The notes beneath the pieces are model-generated. The model was not told the origin of the DNA, made no database searches, and saw nothing but the letters and a program-made list of their open reading frames with translations. From JAPLJM01 sp963708515 (GTDB taxonomy: Bacteria > Desulfobacterota > Syntrophia > Syntrophales > Fen-1087), in the NCBI GenBank assembly GCA_963708515.1, contig CAVPSX010000022.1, positions 1-64,000 of the forward strand: a DNA stretch of 64,000 bases, read 5' to 3'. Positions 54,636 through 63,384 of the stretch are shown piece after piece (the stretch's first letter is position 1; each line of letters opens with the position of its first letter). Made by a program: the position numbers and the translations under genes.

Positions 54636-55516
54636 GTGGACCCAAAACGATATGAACTGAATGTCCAGCTGGCGCAGATGCTCAAAGGCGGCGTCATCAT
54701 GGACGTGACCAATGTGGAGCAGGCCAGGATTGCCGAGGAGGCGGGCGCGGTGGCCGTGATGGCCCTGGAACGCGTTCCTGCCGATATACGCCTGCAGGGT
54801 GGTGTTGCCCGCATGTCCGATCCCGCGATGATCGTGGAAATCAAGAAGGCCGTATCGATCCCGGTCATGGCCAAGGCGCGGATCGGCCATTTTGTGGAAG
54901 CCCAGATTCTGGAGGCGCTGAAAATCGATTATATCGATGAAAGCGAGGTGCTCACGCCGGCCGATGAGGAGTGCCATATCGACAAGACAAAATTTCCATT
55001 CCCTTTGTCTGCGGCGCCCGCAACCTGGGCGAGGCCCTGCGGCGCATTGCTGAAGGGGCCGCCATGATCCGGACGAAAGGCGAGGCTGGAACCGGAAACG
55101 TGGTCGAGGCGGTCCGCCATATGCGCGCCATGAACCGGGAAATCCGCCAACTCATAAACATGCCCCTCGAAGAGGTGACGGGATTTGCCAAGGCCAACGG
55201 TATGCCCTATGAACTGGCCCTGAAAGTCCGTGAACTGAAACGATTGCCGGTTGTGAATTTTGCTGCAGGCGGGCTCGCCACGCCGGCCGATGCCGCCCTG
55301 ATGATGCAGCTCGGCTGCGATGGCGTCTTTGTCGGATCGGGAATCTTCAAATCCGCCGATCCGTTACTGCGCGCCCGGGCCATTGTCAAAGCGACGGCCT
55401 ATTTTAAAGATCCGCAAAAAATCCTGGAGGCGTCCATCGGGCTCGGCGAGGCCATGCCGGGATTGGAAATATCGGAAATCCCCGAAGGCCAGTTGCTTGC
55501 CGGTCGCGGCTGGTAA
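54636..55516 (+). CDS. pdxS: Pyridoxal 5'-phosphate synthase subunit PdxS (one frameshift)
   Basis: PdxS makes pyridoxal phosphate from ribose 5-phosphate, glyceraldehyde 3-phosphate and ammonia. The start is GTG at 54636. Family blocks: LAQMLKGGVIMDVTNVEQA, GAVAVMALERVPADIR, VMAKARIGHFVEAQ, YIDESEVLTPADE (catalytic Lys nearby in KTKF); after a frame change near 54995, IPFVCGARNLGEALRRI, GEAGTGNVVEAVRH, NFAAGGLATPADAALMM and GVFVGSGIF. Total ~293 codons is normal, so one indel is the only defect. Confidence 0.93.
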
Positions 55517-56196
55517 TGGAAATGCGATGGGGGTCCGACGAAGAAATCATCGGCGTCCTCGATCTTCAGGGGAGTGTTTTCGAGCATCTCGAGCATCTGG
55601 AACGGATCGGCATTTCGGGCCGTCCCGTAAAGACGCCGGCCGACATCCTGACCCTCAAGGGCCTGATTATCCCCGGCGGTGAGAGCACCTGTCTTTCCAG
55701 GTTGATGAGCATCTTCGGCATTGATGACGCCATCAAGTCAGCGTTTGCGCGCGGCATGAACATCTGTGGCACCTGCGCCGGCGCCATTCTTCTGGCCGAT
55801 GCCGTTATCGGCGAATCATCCCATCTGGGTCTGATCGAGATGGATATCGAACGCAACAGCTTCGGCAGCCAGCTCGACAGCTTCACCGCCACAGCGGTAA
55901 TCCCAAAGCTTTCTACCGAGCCTCTCCCCCTGACCTTTATCCGGGCGCCCAAAATCTGGCGGACAGGTCCGGGGGTCGCCGCGCTCCTGAAGATAGATAA
56001 TTATATTGCCGCCGCGGAAAGTGATCGGGTGTTGGTCACGGTATTCCATCCGGAACTGACCGGCTGTGTGGCGTTTCACCGCTATTTCGCACGCAAGTGC
56101 GGGCTTTTACCGCTCGATGAGAGCCAGGTTCCCGATGTCGATCCGGCCTGGAACCGGAACAGCTGGATGCGCGTTGTCCCTGCGCTCCGAGGTTGA
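55516..56196 (+). CDS. pdxT: Pyridoxal 5'-phosphate synthase glutaminase subunit PdxT
   Basis: A 226-residue glutaminase supplying ammonia to PdxS. Start ATG overlaps the pdxS stop (TAATG). It has IIGVLDLQGSVFEHLEHL, LIIPGGESTCLSRL, the nucleophile Cys87 in ICGTCAGAILLAD and the FHPELTG His/Glu. The C-terminus is about 30 residues longer than usual (LDESQVPDVDPAWNRNSW). No other vitamin B6 gene is nearby. Confidence 0.94.
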   Translation: MEMRWGSDEEIIGVLDLQGSVFEHLEHLERIGISGRPVKTPADILTLKGLIIPGGESTCLSRLMSIFGIDDAIKSAFARGMNICGTCAGAILLADAVIGESSHLGLIEMDIERNSFGSQLDSFTATAVIPKLSTEPLPLTFIRAPKIWRTGPGVAALLKIDNYIAAAESDRVLVTVFHPELTGCVAFHRYFARKCGLLPLDESQVPDVDPAWNRNSWMRVVPALRG

Positions 56197-56325
56197 CAAA
56201 CTGTTTTTATTGTCCCTCTGAGGAGTCGAAGCGGCCCCCTCACATTCAGGTAAAATTTCTGTGAAAAAATCACCGGATATTGTGGATATTCGTTGACTTA
56301 TCAAAAGATGCTGGGGATCACATGA

Positions 56326-56985
56326 TTATTTGATCAGGTCGATTCTTTGCTGCGTCACATCCGCCTTTGTCTGTTCGTTTAACGATGCATAAGAATCCCG
56401 CAGCTTGCTTAGATAAACCAGGAGGGCCTTTTTCCAGCCCTGTTCGGAGGCCGTCCGGATGGCCGTATGAAGCGTCTCTTCATGATAAAGTTGCGTTTGA
56501 ACGGCCAGGCCGGATGCAATGAGTCTGGACAGCGGATCTTCTATCGCCGTGATCGCGAGGTCGATGTCTGACTGTTTCCCGTTCTTACAGGCACGCAGAA
56601 ATTGCCGGTATTGCGGGGGCAGGTATTGTTCGTCCACCCGGTCGAAGGCGCCCTGCAAAAATGCGTGGAAATGAATGTTTTCGGGATGCAGCTCGATGGC
56701 CTCCAGCTTGCGATATTCCTGACCGTCAAAGCTCTCGAGTACCGCAACCCGTAAGGCATCTCGGGAGAGATAGACGATTTGCAGAAGTCGTAAGTCACCG
56801 CCGGATTTAATTTCCAAGACGGATTGTTCAAAGCTTATTTCAGCCAGGCGATCCCGTCCCTGCAAATAATGCTTTTTGTAGCTTTCCATTTGATTTTGGC
56901 CCGTTTTTATCCAGTCCGGGACGGCTTTTGCGCTGCATCCCGCAAGCAGAACAAAACAGGACAGTAGATATATGATTCTTTTCAT
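56326..56985 (-). CDS. Hypothetical lipoprotein of the Mla operon
   Basis: A 219-residue protein with a lipoprotein signal, MKRIIYLLSCFVLLAGCSA (lipobox LAGC). The mature part is helical and rich in Gln/Arg (QNQMESYKKHYLQGRDRLAE, ASEQGWKKALLVYLSKLRD) and may be tetratricopeptide-like, though no clear repeat is visible. It is last in the mlaE-ATPase-mlaD operon, overlapping mlaD by four bases, so it is probably an outer-membrane or periplasmic partner of that lipid transporter. Confidence 0.72.
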   Translation of the reverse strand: MKRIIYLLSCFVLLAGCSAKAVPDWIKTGQNQMESYKKHYLQGRDRLAEISFEQSVLEIKSGGDLRLLQIVYLSRDALRVAVLESFDGQEYRKLEAIELHPENIHFHAFLQGAFDRVDEQYLPPQYRQFLRACKNGKQSDIDLAITAIEDPLSRLIASGLAVQTQLYHEETLHTAIRTASEQGWKKALLVYLSKLRDSYASLNEQTKADVTQQRIDLIK

Positions 56986-57833
56986 GGAAGTTTCAGATGC
57001 GTCTCCTTTTTCAGGGGAATGAGCTTGTCAATGTCATTCACCAAACTGTTGATGTCGTGGATCATTCGGTCAATGTCCTGCCGCAGCAACTTCACATCCC
57101 CGGTTGTATCCGCCGTATCGGCGCTGATTTTGTGGATATTATCGAGAACCGGGTCCATTTTCCTGAGCTTGACGCTCAGATCCTTAAGAATGGTCTGGAT
57201 ATGCGCCAGAACGCCCTGACTGCCGTAGAACTGTTCGTCTGTCTTTTCCGCCATCGCGTCAACTTTTTTAAGGATCCCGTCGGCCTGCTTGGTAGCGTTC
57301 TTCGTATTGCTCAGAATTTTGGTCAGATCGCCGCCGGGATCCGCAAGATTGGACGTCAATGTCTCGACATGGTGCGTAATGCTGCTGATTTTTTCCAGGA
57401 TCGGTTTAATGCTTTTCACGGCGTCGTTAATGTCATTAGCCTCAACAATCTTCGGAATGGTCTCTTCAGACAGCGCAGGAGCGTCAAGATTCGCCGTGGC
57501 AACAGAGATTCTGGCGGAACCGATCAATGGTTTTTCCAGGATGAAAACACTGTCCGCACGGACCCATCGGAGATGCTGGTCGGGCACCTTGATTTTTATG
57601 ACGACTAGGCTGGCCGCGTTGAGTTCCAGTGAATCAACCCGGCCAATCTTGAAGCCGGAAAAGACAACGGGCATCCCTACCGTCAGGTTTTCACCGGATT
57701 TCGAAGACAGGGTGTAGGTATGCTCTTTTGCGAAGACGCCTTTTTTATACGCCACATACCCAATGAAGGCAACAATCATCACAGACGTAATGATAATAAA
57801 CAAACCCACCTTGAACTGAATGTTACGCGGCAT
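56982..57833 (-). CDS. mlaD: MlaD family protein (MCE domain)
   Basis: A 283-residue protein anchored by an N-terminal helix (VGLFIIITSVMIVAFIGYVAY) with an MCE domain: GENLTVGMPVVFSGFKIGRV, LIGSARISVAT. MlaD-like proteins form rings that shuttle lipids through the periplasm. The C-terminal half is a long helical region (SITHHVETLTSNLADPG, IDRMIHDINSLVNDIDKL) that may extend as a tube. It overlaps the degenerate ATPase gene start-to-stop. Confidence 0.92.
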   Translation of the reverse strand: MPRNIQFKVGLFIIITSVMIVAFIGYVAYKKGVFAKEHTYTLSSKSGENLTVGMPVVFSGFKIGRVDSLELNAASLVVIKIKVPDQHLRWVRADSVFILEKPLIGSARISVATANLDAPALSEETIPKIVEANDINDAVKSIKPILEKISSITHHVETLTSNLADPGGDLTKILSNTKNATKQADGILKKVDAMAEKTDEQFYGSQGVLAHIQTILKDLSVKLRKMDPVLDNIHKISADTADTTGDVKLLRQDIDRMIHDINSLVNDIDKLIPLKKETHLKLP

Positions 57834-58287
57834 CGCTTATCCTGTATCGTTCTTTAAACCAGAGATAATCAAAAACACAGCTTTTATCATATAAATCAGC
57901 AATGATATGAAGGCTGTCATCGATAAACCGGCAGTTATGAAGCGCAGGCAGAAGCTTAAAAGGCCGGTCGATAACGACGATAGCATCTGCCACCATGGCT
58001 GCCCTCAGCAGCATGACTCGGAATCGTTGCTCATCCGTAAGAGCATGGGTCCGTTTGTGGGCAATCATCTCAAGCTGATATCTGCGCAGATACCCCATGA
58101 CCTCCTCCTGTGCCGCTTCGCCGGAAAGATTCTGATGATACTGCTTGATCAGCGCAATATTGATCCACACATCCAGGTTTGAGATGAGCGGCACATCTTC
58201 GGAAACCATCCCGCTGCGCTGCCGATGCAGATTCGTGAAGGCTGCCAGTTCGCTTTTCAAAGCCGCCTCACTGTCAAATAATTTCAA
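57823..58287 (-). CDS. Degenerate half ABC ATPase (MlaF-like, no Walker A)
   Basis: A 154-residue protein located where MlaF should be. LISNLDVWINIALIKQYH aligns with the Q-loop region of MlaF-type ATPases; HALTDEQRFRVMLLRAAMVA with the signature helix, where LSGGQ has become LTDEQ; and IVVIDRPF with Walker B, where the catalytic Glu is Arg108. The N-terminal ~80 residues including Walker A are absent. There is no room for a lost N-terminal half: its ATG overlaps the mlaE stop by four bases. It cannot hydrolyse ATP and may act structurally, or an active ATPase is encoded elsewhere. Confidence 0.75.
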   Translation of the reverse strand: MKLFDSEAALKSELAAFTNLHRQRSGMVSEDVPLISNLDVWINIALIKQYHQNLSGEAAQEEVMGYLRRYQLEMIAHKRTHALTDEQRFRVMLLRAAMVADAIVVIDRPFKLLPALHNCRFIDDSLHIIADLYDKSCVFDYLWFKERYRISDAA

Positions 58288-59069
58288 ATCATTCTTATCA
58301 GTAATGACAGTACCTCGATGATCAGGATCGCGATAAAAACCTTGACCATGCCCCGCAAAACCGTTATGGGGACGCTGGTTAGTTCATCTGTGGCTGCGAA
58401 ACCGGAGCGAATGGGAATCATGGTAATAAAAAACCCGAAGGTCGACGCCTTGACGATGGACAGGATCAGATCGCCGCTGTTGGCAGAGTCCAGCAAGACG
58501 CCGGCATAGACGGCAGCGCTCATGCCAAAGAAAATATTTGCAAAAAGTAAACCGCTGACGACCACGACAATGGAAAAAAGGCTGCTCAACAGGACCACGG
58601 AAACGATTCCGTTGACAATTCTGGGAATAAAGAGGTAGTCGATAACGTCGATGTTAAAAGCCTCCAGCGTGCGCATCTCCCGGTTCACTTTCATGACGGC
58701 GATCTCTGCATTAATGGCGGAACCGGAGCGCAGCGCGATCAGCAGCGCCGTAATCAAAGGGGCCAGTTCGATGACCAGCAGACCGACCAGAATCTTGCCC
58801 AGGTAATTCGCCAGACCGAGATCCATGATAATTTTAAAGACGACGCCGATCAAAAGGGAGCCGAACAGGATGGAGCCGACGAGAAAAAGGGGCAGCGTCT
58901 GCACCGCGGTAAAATAAATCTGGTTCAGCAGGACGACCCGGGTGGCGCTGTTGTAAGTTTTTATATCAAACATTCTCATGACGATCCTGCCGGCAAAAGA
59001 CAGGGTGTCATGAAAGGCGCGGCCTATGTCGATTCCGACCTGGCCGATATTTTCTACGACAGGCGCCAT
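58284..59069 (-). CDS. mlaE: MlaE family lipid ABC transporter permease
   Basis: About 261 residues from ATG 59069 (family length); the frame continues to 59231 with no similarity, so the start is uncertain. MlaE features: NIGQVGIDIG, an initial amphipathic part, NQIYFTAVQTLPLFLVGS, VLGSLLIG-like FGSLLIGVVFKIIMDLG, APLITALLIALRSGSAINAEIA with the conserved Glu and VPRI-like DYLFIPRIVNGIVS. It is the inner-membrane permease for phospholipid transport and first gene of the operon. Confidence 0.9.
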   Translation of the reverse strand: MAPVVENIGQVGIDIGRAFHDTLSFAGRIVMRMFDIKTYNSATRVVLLNQIYFTAVQTLPLFLVGSILFGSLLIGVVFKIIMDLGLANYLGKILVGLLVIELAPLITALLIALRSGSAINAEIAVMKVNREMRTLEAFNIDVIDYLFIPRIVNGIVSVVLLSSLFSIVVVVSGLLFANIFFGMSAAVYAGVLLDSANSGDLILSIVKASTFGFFITMIPIRSGFAATDELTSVPITVLRGMVKVFIAILIIEVLSLLIRMI

Positions 59070-59276
59070 TTTATCTGCAAAAAAGGACTGCGCGTTTATA
59101 ATGGACAACGCTTTACCGTGGCCTCGCGTACCATATAACAGGATATGATAAAAAGCAAAAGACATTGCATGACAACTTCGTAAAGAGTCCGGATACGACG
59201 CTTTTTCTGCGAAGCCGTCGAATGTGGACAAAGAGATGACTTATTACGAGTCCATCATCAGCGAGGGGTTGATATT

Positions 59277-60098
59277 ATGAAGATCATACGCTTTCTTTCG
59301 GACGATCATCGTGAGCTATACGGACAATACGACATGGATCGACCGGATTGTGCAAGAATTATCAAGGGTGATATTTTTCGGGATTTTCATGTTACGCTTG
59401 AGAACGCAAAGATCAAAAGCTTCCTTCCGCCCGTGCAGCCGATCAATATCCTGGCGATGGGTCTTAACTATCGGTGCCATGCGGAGGAAACCGAAATGGC
59501 TGTTCCGGATTATCCGATCCTGTTCATGAAGGCGACCAGCAGCGTCATCGGGCATCAGGAGCCGATTCTGTTACCCGCAGCCGGACCCGGGAAGGTGGAC
59601 TATGAGGCGGAGCTGGCTATAATAATCGGCAGAAGTGTAAAAAATGTCAAGACATCGGACGCCATGGACTGTGTTTTCGGATATACCTGCGCCAATGACG
59701 TCAGTGCGAGGGACTGGCAGCTTGAAAAGCAGAAGGGCCAGTGGATACGAGGGAAAAGTTTTGACACGTTTTGTCCGCTCGGGCCCTGGCTCGTCACGAA
59801 GGATGAAATCGCCCATCCGGACCGGCTTCGTATCCGCGCCATGCTCAATGAGGAAGACATCCTGCAGGATTCCAATACCGCCAATATGATTCATCAAGTT
59901 GCGGCGATCATCAGTTTTTTGAGTCAGTCGATGACGCTGCTGCCGGGGACTGTCATTTTATCGGGGACGCCGGAAGGGGTTGGTTTTACAAGGCAACCCC
60001 CTATTTTTTTGAAAATGGGAGACTGGATCACCGTTGAAATTGAAGGCATTGGTCGATTAAGTAATCCTGTGATCCAGGAGCAACCGCATTCGAGTTGA
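59277..60098 (+). CDS. Fumarylacetoacetate hydrolase family protein
   Basis: A 273-residue FAH-fold enzyme. It shows INILAMGLNYRCHAEE, PILFMKATSSVIGHQEPI, metal-binding Glu residues in VDYEAELAIIIG, YTCANDVSARDWQ, GKSFDTFCPLGPWLVT and LLPGTVILSGTPEGVGF. Members hydrolyse C-C bonds of beta-diketo or 2-oxo acids or decarboxylate oxaloacetate; the substrate is undefined. The gene is divergent from the mla operon (207 bases) and its stop overlaps the promoter of htrA. Confidence 0.9.
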   Translation: MKIIRFLSDDHRELYGQYDMDRPDCARIIKGDIFRDFHVTLENAKIKSFLPPVQPINILAMGLNYRCHAEETEMAVPDYPILFMKATSSVIGHQEPILLPAAGPGKVDYEAELAIIIGRSVKNVKTSDAMDCVFGYTCANDVSARDWQLEKQKGQWIRGKSFDTFCPLGPWLVTKDEIAHPDRLRIRAMLNEEDILQDSNTANMIHQVAAIISFLSQSMTLLPGTVILSGTPEGVGFTRQPPIFLKMGDWITVEIEGIGRLSNPVIQEQPHSS

Positions 60099-60124
60099 CA
60101 AATGACGCCAAGTGTTTATATTAT
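60095..60124 (+). promoter_or_regulatory. Promoter for the HtrA protease gene
   Basis: A perfect TTGACA at 60095-60100, an 18-base spacer and TATTAT at 60119-60124. The start codon is ~92 bases downstream. Overlaps the stop of the preceding gene, marking a separate transcript. Confidence 0.7.
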
Positions 60125-60215
60125 CTGAAAAAAGTGGCTGCCGAGGGGATGTGGGAGCGCCGTCGGTCAGGGAAGGCCCTGACAGAAAAGTTCGTTCGTT
60201 GTCCGGGAGGATTCC

Positions 60216-61697
60216 ATGAAAAAAGAAAGTCAAAGTCGAAAAACCTTCATGATGTTTTTACTGGCCTGTCTGATCGGGTTTTTCATCGTTTCGGTCGTCG
60301 AGGTCCTTCGCTCATCCCTTGTACCTTCCGGGCCGGGGCCTGATGTTCAGCAAGCATCAGCCACCACTCCCACGGACGGCAGCCGGCCGTCGGTATCATT
60401 TGCCGATCTGGTTGAGCGGTTGAAGCCGACAGTCGTCAATATCAGCACCACGAAAACAATCCGCAGCGGCATGCGGTCGCCCTTCGGCGGTTCTCCCTTT
60501 GACCGTTACTTTGGTGGTGATGATTTTTTTGATCGATTTTTCGGGGACACCCCGAGGCGGGAATTCAAACAGAGAAGCCTGGGGTCCGGCTTTATCATCA
60601 GCGCAGACGGTTATATTTTTACCAATAATCATGTGATTGAGCGGGCGGATAAAATTCTGGTCAAACTATCCGACGGTCGGGAATACAAAGCGGATGTGAT
60701 CGGCCGGGATGCCAAAACGGATATGGCCCTGATCAAGATTAAACCCGGCAACAGCCTTCCTGTCGTTGAAATCGGTGACTCTGAAAAATTAAGAGTAGGG
60801 GAATGGGTGGTCGCCATCGGCAATCCCTTCGGCCTGGAGCAAACCGTGACAGCGGGAATCGTCAGCGCCAAAGGGCGTGTCATCGGCGCCGGACCCTACG
60901 ACAACTTTATCCAGACGGATGCCTCCATCAATCCAGGCAACAGCGGCGGGCCGCTGTTTAACATGGAAGGCAAGGTGATCGGCGTCAATACGGCCATCGT
61001 GGCGCAGGGTCAGGGGATCGGCTTTGCCATCCCAATCAGTATGGCCAAGAACATTCTGCCAGATCTGAAATCCAAGGGGAAGGTCACCCGGGGCTGGATG
61101 GGGATTTCCGTCCAGGAAGTGACGGAAGATATTGCCAAGAACCTGAAGCTCGGCCAGCGCAACGGCGCACTGATCTCAGAGGTCTTCAAGGGCGATCCGG
61201 CGGACCAGGCGGGGCTTCGGCCGGGCGACGTGATTCTGGAAGTTAATGGGAAAAATATAAATGATACCCATCAGTTGCTGATCCTGATCGCCTCTTTTCA
61301 CGTCGGCGACAAGGTCAATGTAAAAGTTTCGCGCGATGGACAGGAAAAGACCTTCCAGGTGACTGTTGCAGAAAGAAAGGACCGACCGGAGATTGCCAGG
61401 GACCCCGGTGACGGTAAGGCATCCTTTGGGATGACCGTTCAAGACATAACCCCGCAGATTGCCCGTCAGCTCGGTATTCCCCAGACAAAGGGTGTTGTGG
61501 TGACAGACATTGAGGAAGGCAGTCCTGCAGACGAGGTGGGCATACAGCCGCGGGATGTCATTCAGCAGGTCAACAAGGTCAATGTCAGTTCGCTGAAGGA
61601 GTACCTGCGGGAAATTGCAAAACCGGCTGCGAAAAACAGTATTTTACTGCTCATTAAACGCGGGAAAACGACCTATTATGTTGCGCTGCGCCGATAA
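60216..61697 (+). CDS. degP: Periplasmic serine protease HtrA/DegP (Do family)
   Basis: A 493-residue protease-chaperone for misfolded envelope proteins. An N-terminal membrane anchor (TFMMFLLACLIGFFIVSVV) precedes the trypsin-like domain with catalytic His139 (FTNNHVIE), Asp169 (DAKTDMALIK) and Ser243 (NPGNSGGPLFN). PDZ 1 begins near WMGISVQEV (~residue 294) and PDZ 2 near FGMTVQDITPQIA (~residue 405). The LA-loop region is Gly/Phe-rich (GGSPFDRYFGGDDFFDRFFG). Two PDZ domains and the Do-type layout fit DegP/DegQ. Confidence 0.95.
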   Translation: MKKESQSRKTFMMFLLACLIGFFIVSVVEVLRSSLVPSGPGPDVQQASATTPTDGSRPSVSFADLVERLKPTVVNISTTKTIRSGMRSPFGGSPFDRYFGGDDFFDRFFGDTPRREFKQRSLGSGFIISADGYIFTNNHVIERADKILVKLSDGREYKADVIGRDAKTDMALIKIKPGNSLPVVEIGDSEKLRVGEWVVAIGNPFGLEQTVTAGIVSAKGRVIGAGPYDNFIQTDASINPGNSGGPLFNMEGKVIGVNTAIVAQGQGIGFAIPISMAKNILPDLKSKGKVTRGWMGISVQEVTEDIAKNLKLGQRNGALISEVFKGDPADQAGLRPGDVILEVNGKNINDTHQLLILIASFHVGDKVNVKVSRDGQEKTFQVTVAERKDRPEIARDPGDGKASFGMTVQDITPQIARQLGIPQTKGVVVTDIEEGSPADEVGIQPRDVIQQVNKVNVSSLKEYLREIAKPAAKNSILLLIKRGKTTYYVALRR

Positions 61698-61715
61698 TCC
61701 GGTGACAGGATCAGG

Positions 61716-62375
61716 ATGCCTCAGGCGACACAAAAACGTGTTTCGCTTCTAAATATCTACGAGACCCTCCAAGATCACTTCGGAGATCTGCACTGGTGGC
61801 CTGGTGATTCCCCTTTTGAGGTCATCGTCGGGGCGATCCTGACCCAGAACGCGGCCTGGAAGAATGTGGAGGCGGCCATCCGTCGTCTCAAAGCGGAAGA
61901 CGTGCTCCATCCGGCAAGATTGCGTCCATTGGCCGACCAACACCTTGCCGACCTGATCCGGCCGGCGGGATATTTCCGGGTTAAAACAAAACGTCTGAAA
62001 GCCTTCCTTAATTTTCTCTATCAGGACTATCAGGATGATTTAAAGATACTGTTTGCCGAAGACCTTTGGGTTTTAAGGAAAAAATTGCTGCTGGTCCACG
62101 GGATCGGCGAAGAGACGGCAGACAGTATTCTGCTGTATGCCGGGGGGAAACCCGTTTTTGTCGTGGATGCCTATACCCGCAGGATTATGCAAAGGCATCA
62201 CATCATCAGCGACAAGGCCCGTTATGAGGACATTCAGACACTTTTCATGAACGGCCTGCCACGGAGCGCGCCGCTGTACAACCAGTACCACGCGCTGCTG
62301 GTGAACACCGGCAAGCAGTTCTGCAGGAAACAAAACCCACAATGCGAAATATGTCCGCTGCAATCGTTTCTGTGA
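61716..62375 (+). CDS. Endonuclease III-like DNA glycosylase
   Basis: A 219-residue HhH-GPD protein. VIVGAILTQNAAWKNVEAAI, the hairpin LVHGIGEETADSILLYA and the catalytic Asp in FVVDAYTRRI place it in the endonuclease III superfamily. The Lys of bifunctional enzymes (VGRKTA) is Glu here, so it is likely monofunctional or a separate subfamily. Cluster Cys run C-x6-C-x2-C; the fourth Cys is a Leu just before the stop, but removing one base (near 62370) would restore FCD and read through the parS site, so a small frameshift is possible. Confidence 0.82.
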   Translation: MPQATQKRVSLLNIYETLQDHFGDLHWWPGDSPFEVIVGAILTQNAAWKNVEAAIRRLKAEDVLHPARLRPLADQHLADLIRPAGYFRVKTKRLKAFLNFLYQDYQDDLKILFAEDLWVLRKKLLLVHGIGEETADSILLYAGGKPVFVVDAYTRRIMQRHHIISDKARYEDIQTLFMNGLPRSAPLYNQYHALLVNTGKQFCRKQNPQCEICPLQSFL

Positions 62376-62391
62376 TGTTTCACGTGAAACA
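62376..62391. promoter_or_regulatory. parS site 2
   Basis: A second perfect TGTTTCACGTGAAACA, identical to the site at 53105. It starts one base after the glycosylase stop and lies before the 3' end of the leftward SDR gene. About 33 kb from parB. Confidence 0.93.
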
Positions 62392-62397
62392 CGTATC

Positions 62398-63162
62398 TTA
62401 CGCCAGCATTCCCCCGTCCACCACGATACAGGCCCCGGTCATGTAGGAGGCGGCGTCTGAAACCATATAGAGAACGGCGCCGGCCATCTCTTCGGGTTTC
62501 GCGACCCGTCCCAGGGGAATCGTGGGCAGGACAATTTTCATGATATCGGGACTGCCGATGATCGCCGCTGAAAACTTCGTGTCCGTCAAACCCGGCAACA
62601 GGGCATTGACCCGGATATTCAGCGGCGCCAGTTCCTTGGCAAAGGACTGGGTCAGGGCGACGACCCCGGCCTTCGTGATGGAATAGATTCCCTGAAAAGG
62701 GGCCGGTCGAATCGCGTTAATCGAAGCCACATTCACGATGACGCCACTCCCCTGGTCTTTCATGATCCTGGCGGCCTGCTGGGCAATGAAGAAAACACCC
62801 TTCATGTTGACGGAAAAGGTCTTGTCCCACGCCCGTTCGTCGGCGCTCAGCACGTCGCCGAAAAAGGGATTGGTCGCGGCGTTATTGACCAGGATGTCCA
62901 GGCGCTTGTATTTATTCTTGATTTCGTTGAATAAATGATGGATCTGGTCCATCTCGCCTGTATGGCAGGCAATGCTGACGGCCTTACCTCCGGCCCTGAT
63001 GATCTCGTCTTCCACGCGTTTGAGATCGTCGATTTTCCGGCTGGCCAAGATCACCTCGGCGCCGTGGGCGGCCAGTGTCTTCGCGACAGCCTCGCCGATG
63101 CCCCGGCTTGCACCGGTCACCAGGGCAATTTTATTTTCCAGAAGAAACAGGTCACGCTGCAT
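62398..63162 (-). CDS. Short-chain dehydrogenase/reductase
   Basis: A 254-residue SDR. NAD(P) binding TGASRGIGEAVAKTLAA with ILASRKIDDL (Arg suggests NADP), VNNAATNPFF, NVASINAIRP (Ser), the YSITK Tyr/Lys pair and TGACIVVDGGMLA at the end. It may reduce a 3-oxoacyl or similar substrate. The upstream region has GGAGGGAATTAAGA before the ATG. Partner is the phosphotransferase gene beyond the repeat; together such genes often accompany acyl-CoA dehydrogenases. Confidence 0.9.
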   Translation of the reverse strand: MQRDLFLLENKIALVTGASRGIGEAVAKTLAAHGAEVILASRKIDDLKRVEDEIIRAGGKAVSIACHTGEMDQIHHLFNEIKNKYKRLDILVNNAATNPFFGDVLSADERAWDKTFSVNMKGVFFIAQQAARIMKDQGSGVIVNVASINAIRPAPFQGIYSITKAGVVALTQSFAKELAPLNIRVNALLPGLTDTKFSAAIIGSPDIMKIVLPTIPLGRVAKPEEMAGAVLYMVSDAASYMTGACIVVDGGMLA

Positions 63163-63196
63163 TCTTAATTCCCTCCTCTGATTTTATAATACGAGA

Positions 63197-63374
63197 GCTT
63201 TATTGCATCGCCGCTGAAAAATGGTTCGCAAGCGGTGAATCAAAGATTTTTCGCTGATGGGGACACGACGCTATCATATCCCCATGACTAATTTAATGAT
63301 TTAAATCATATTTAAAACCCATAATCTCTTTAGCAAAAAAGATTATAAACCGCGGCAAAGCCCTTTTTCAAAGG
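63197..63374 (+). repeat. MITE-like repeat, copy C
   Basis: A 178-bp copy, longer than the others because its AT-rich core is different and includes ATGGGGACACGAC. Ends are conserved: TGAAAAATGGTTCGCAAGCG on the left and AAACCGCGGCAAAGCC, TTTTTCAAAGG on the right. It fills the 222-base gap between the SDR and the phosphotransferase genes. Confidence 0.78.
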
Positions 63375-63384
63375 CCTCGCGATA

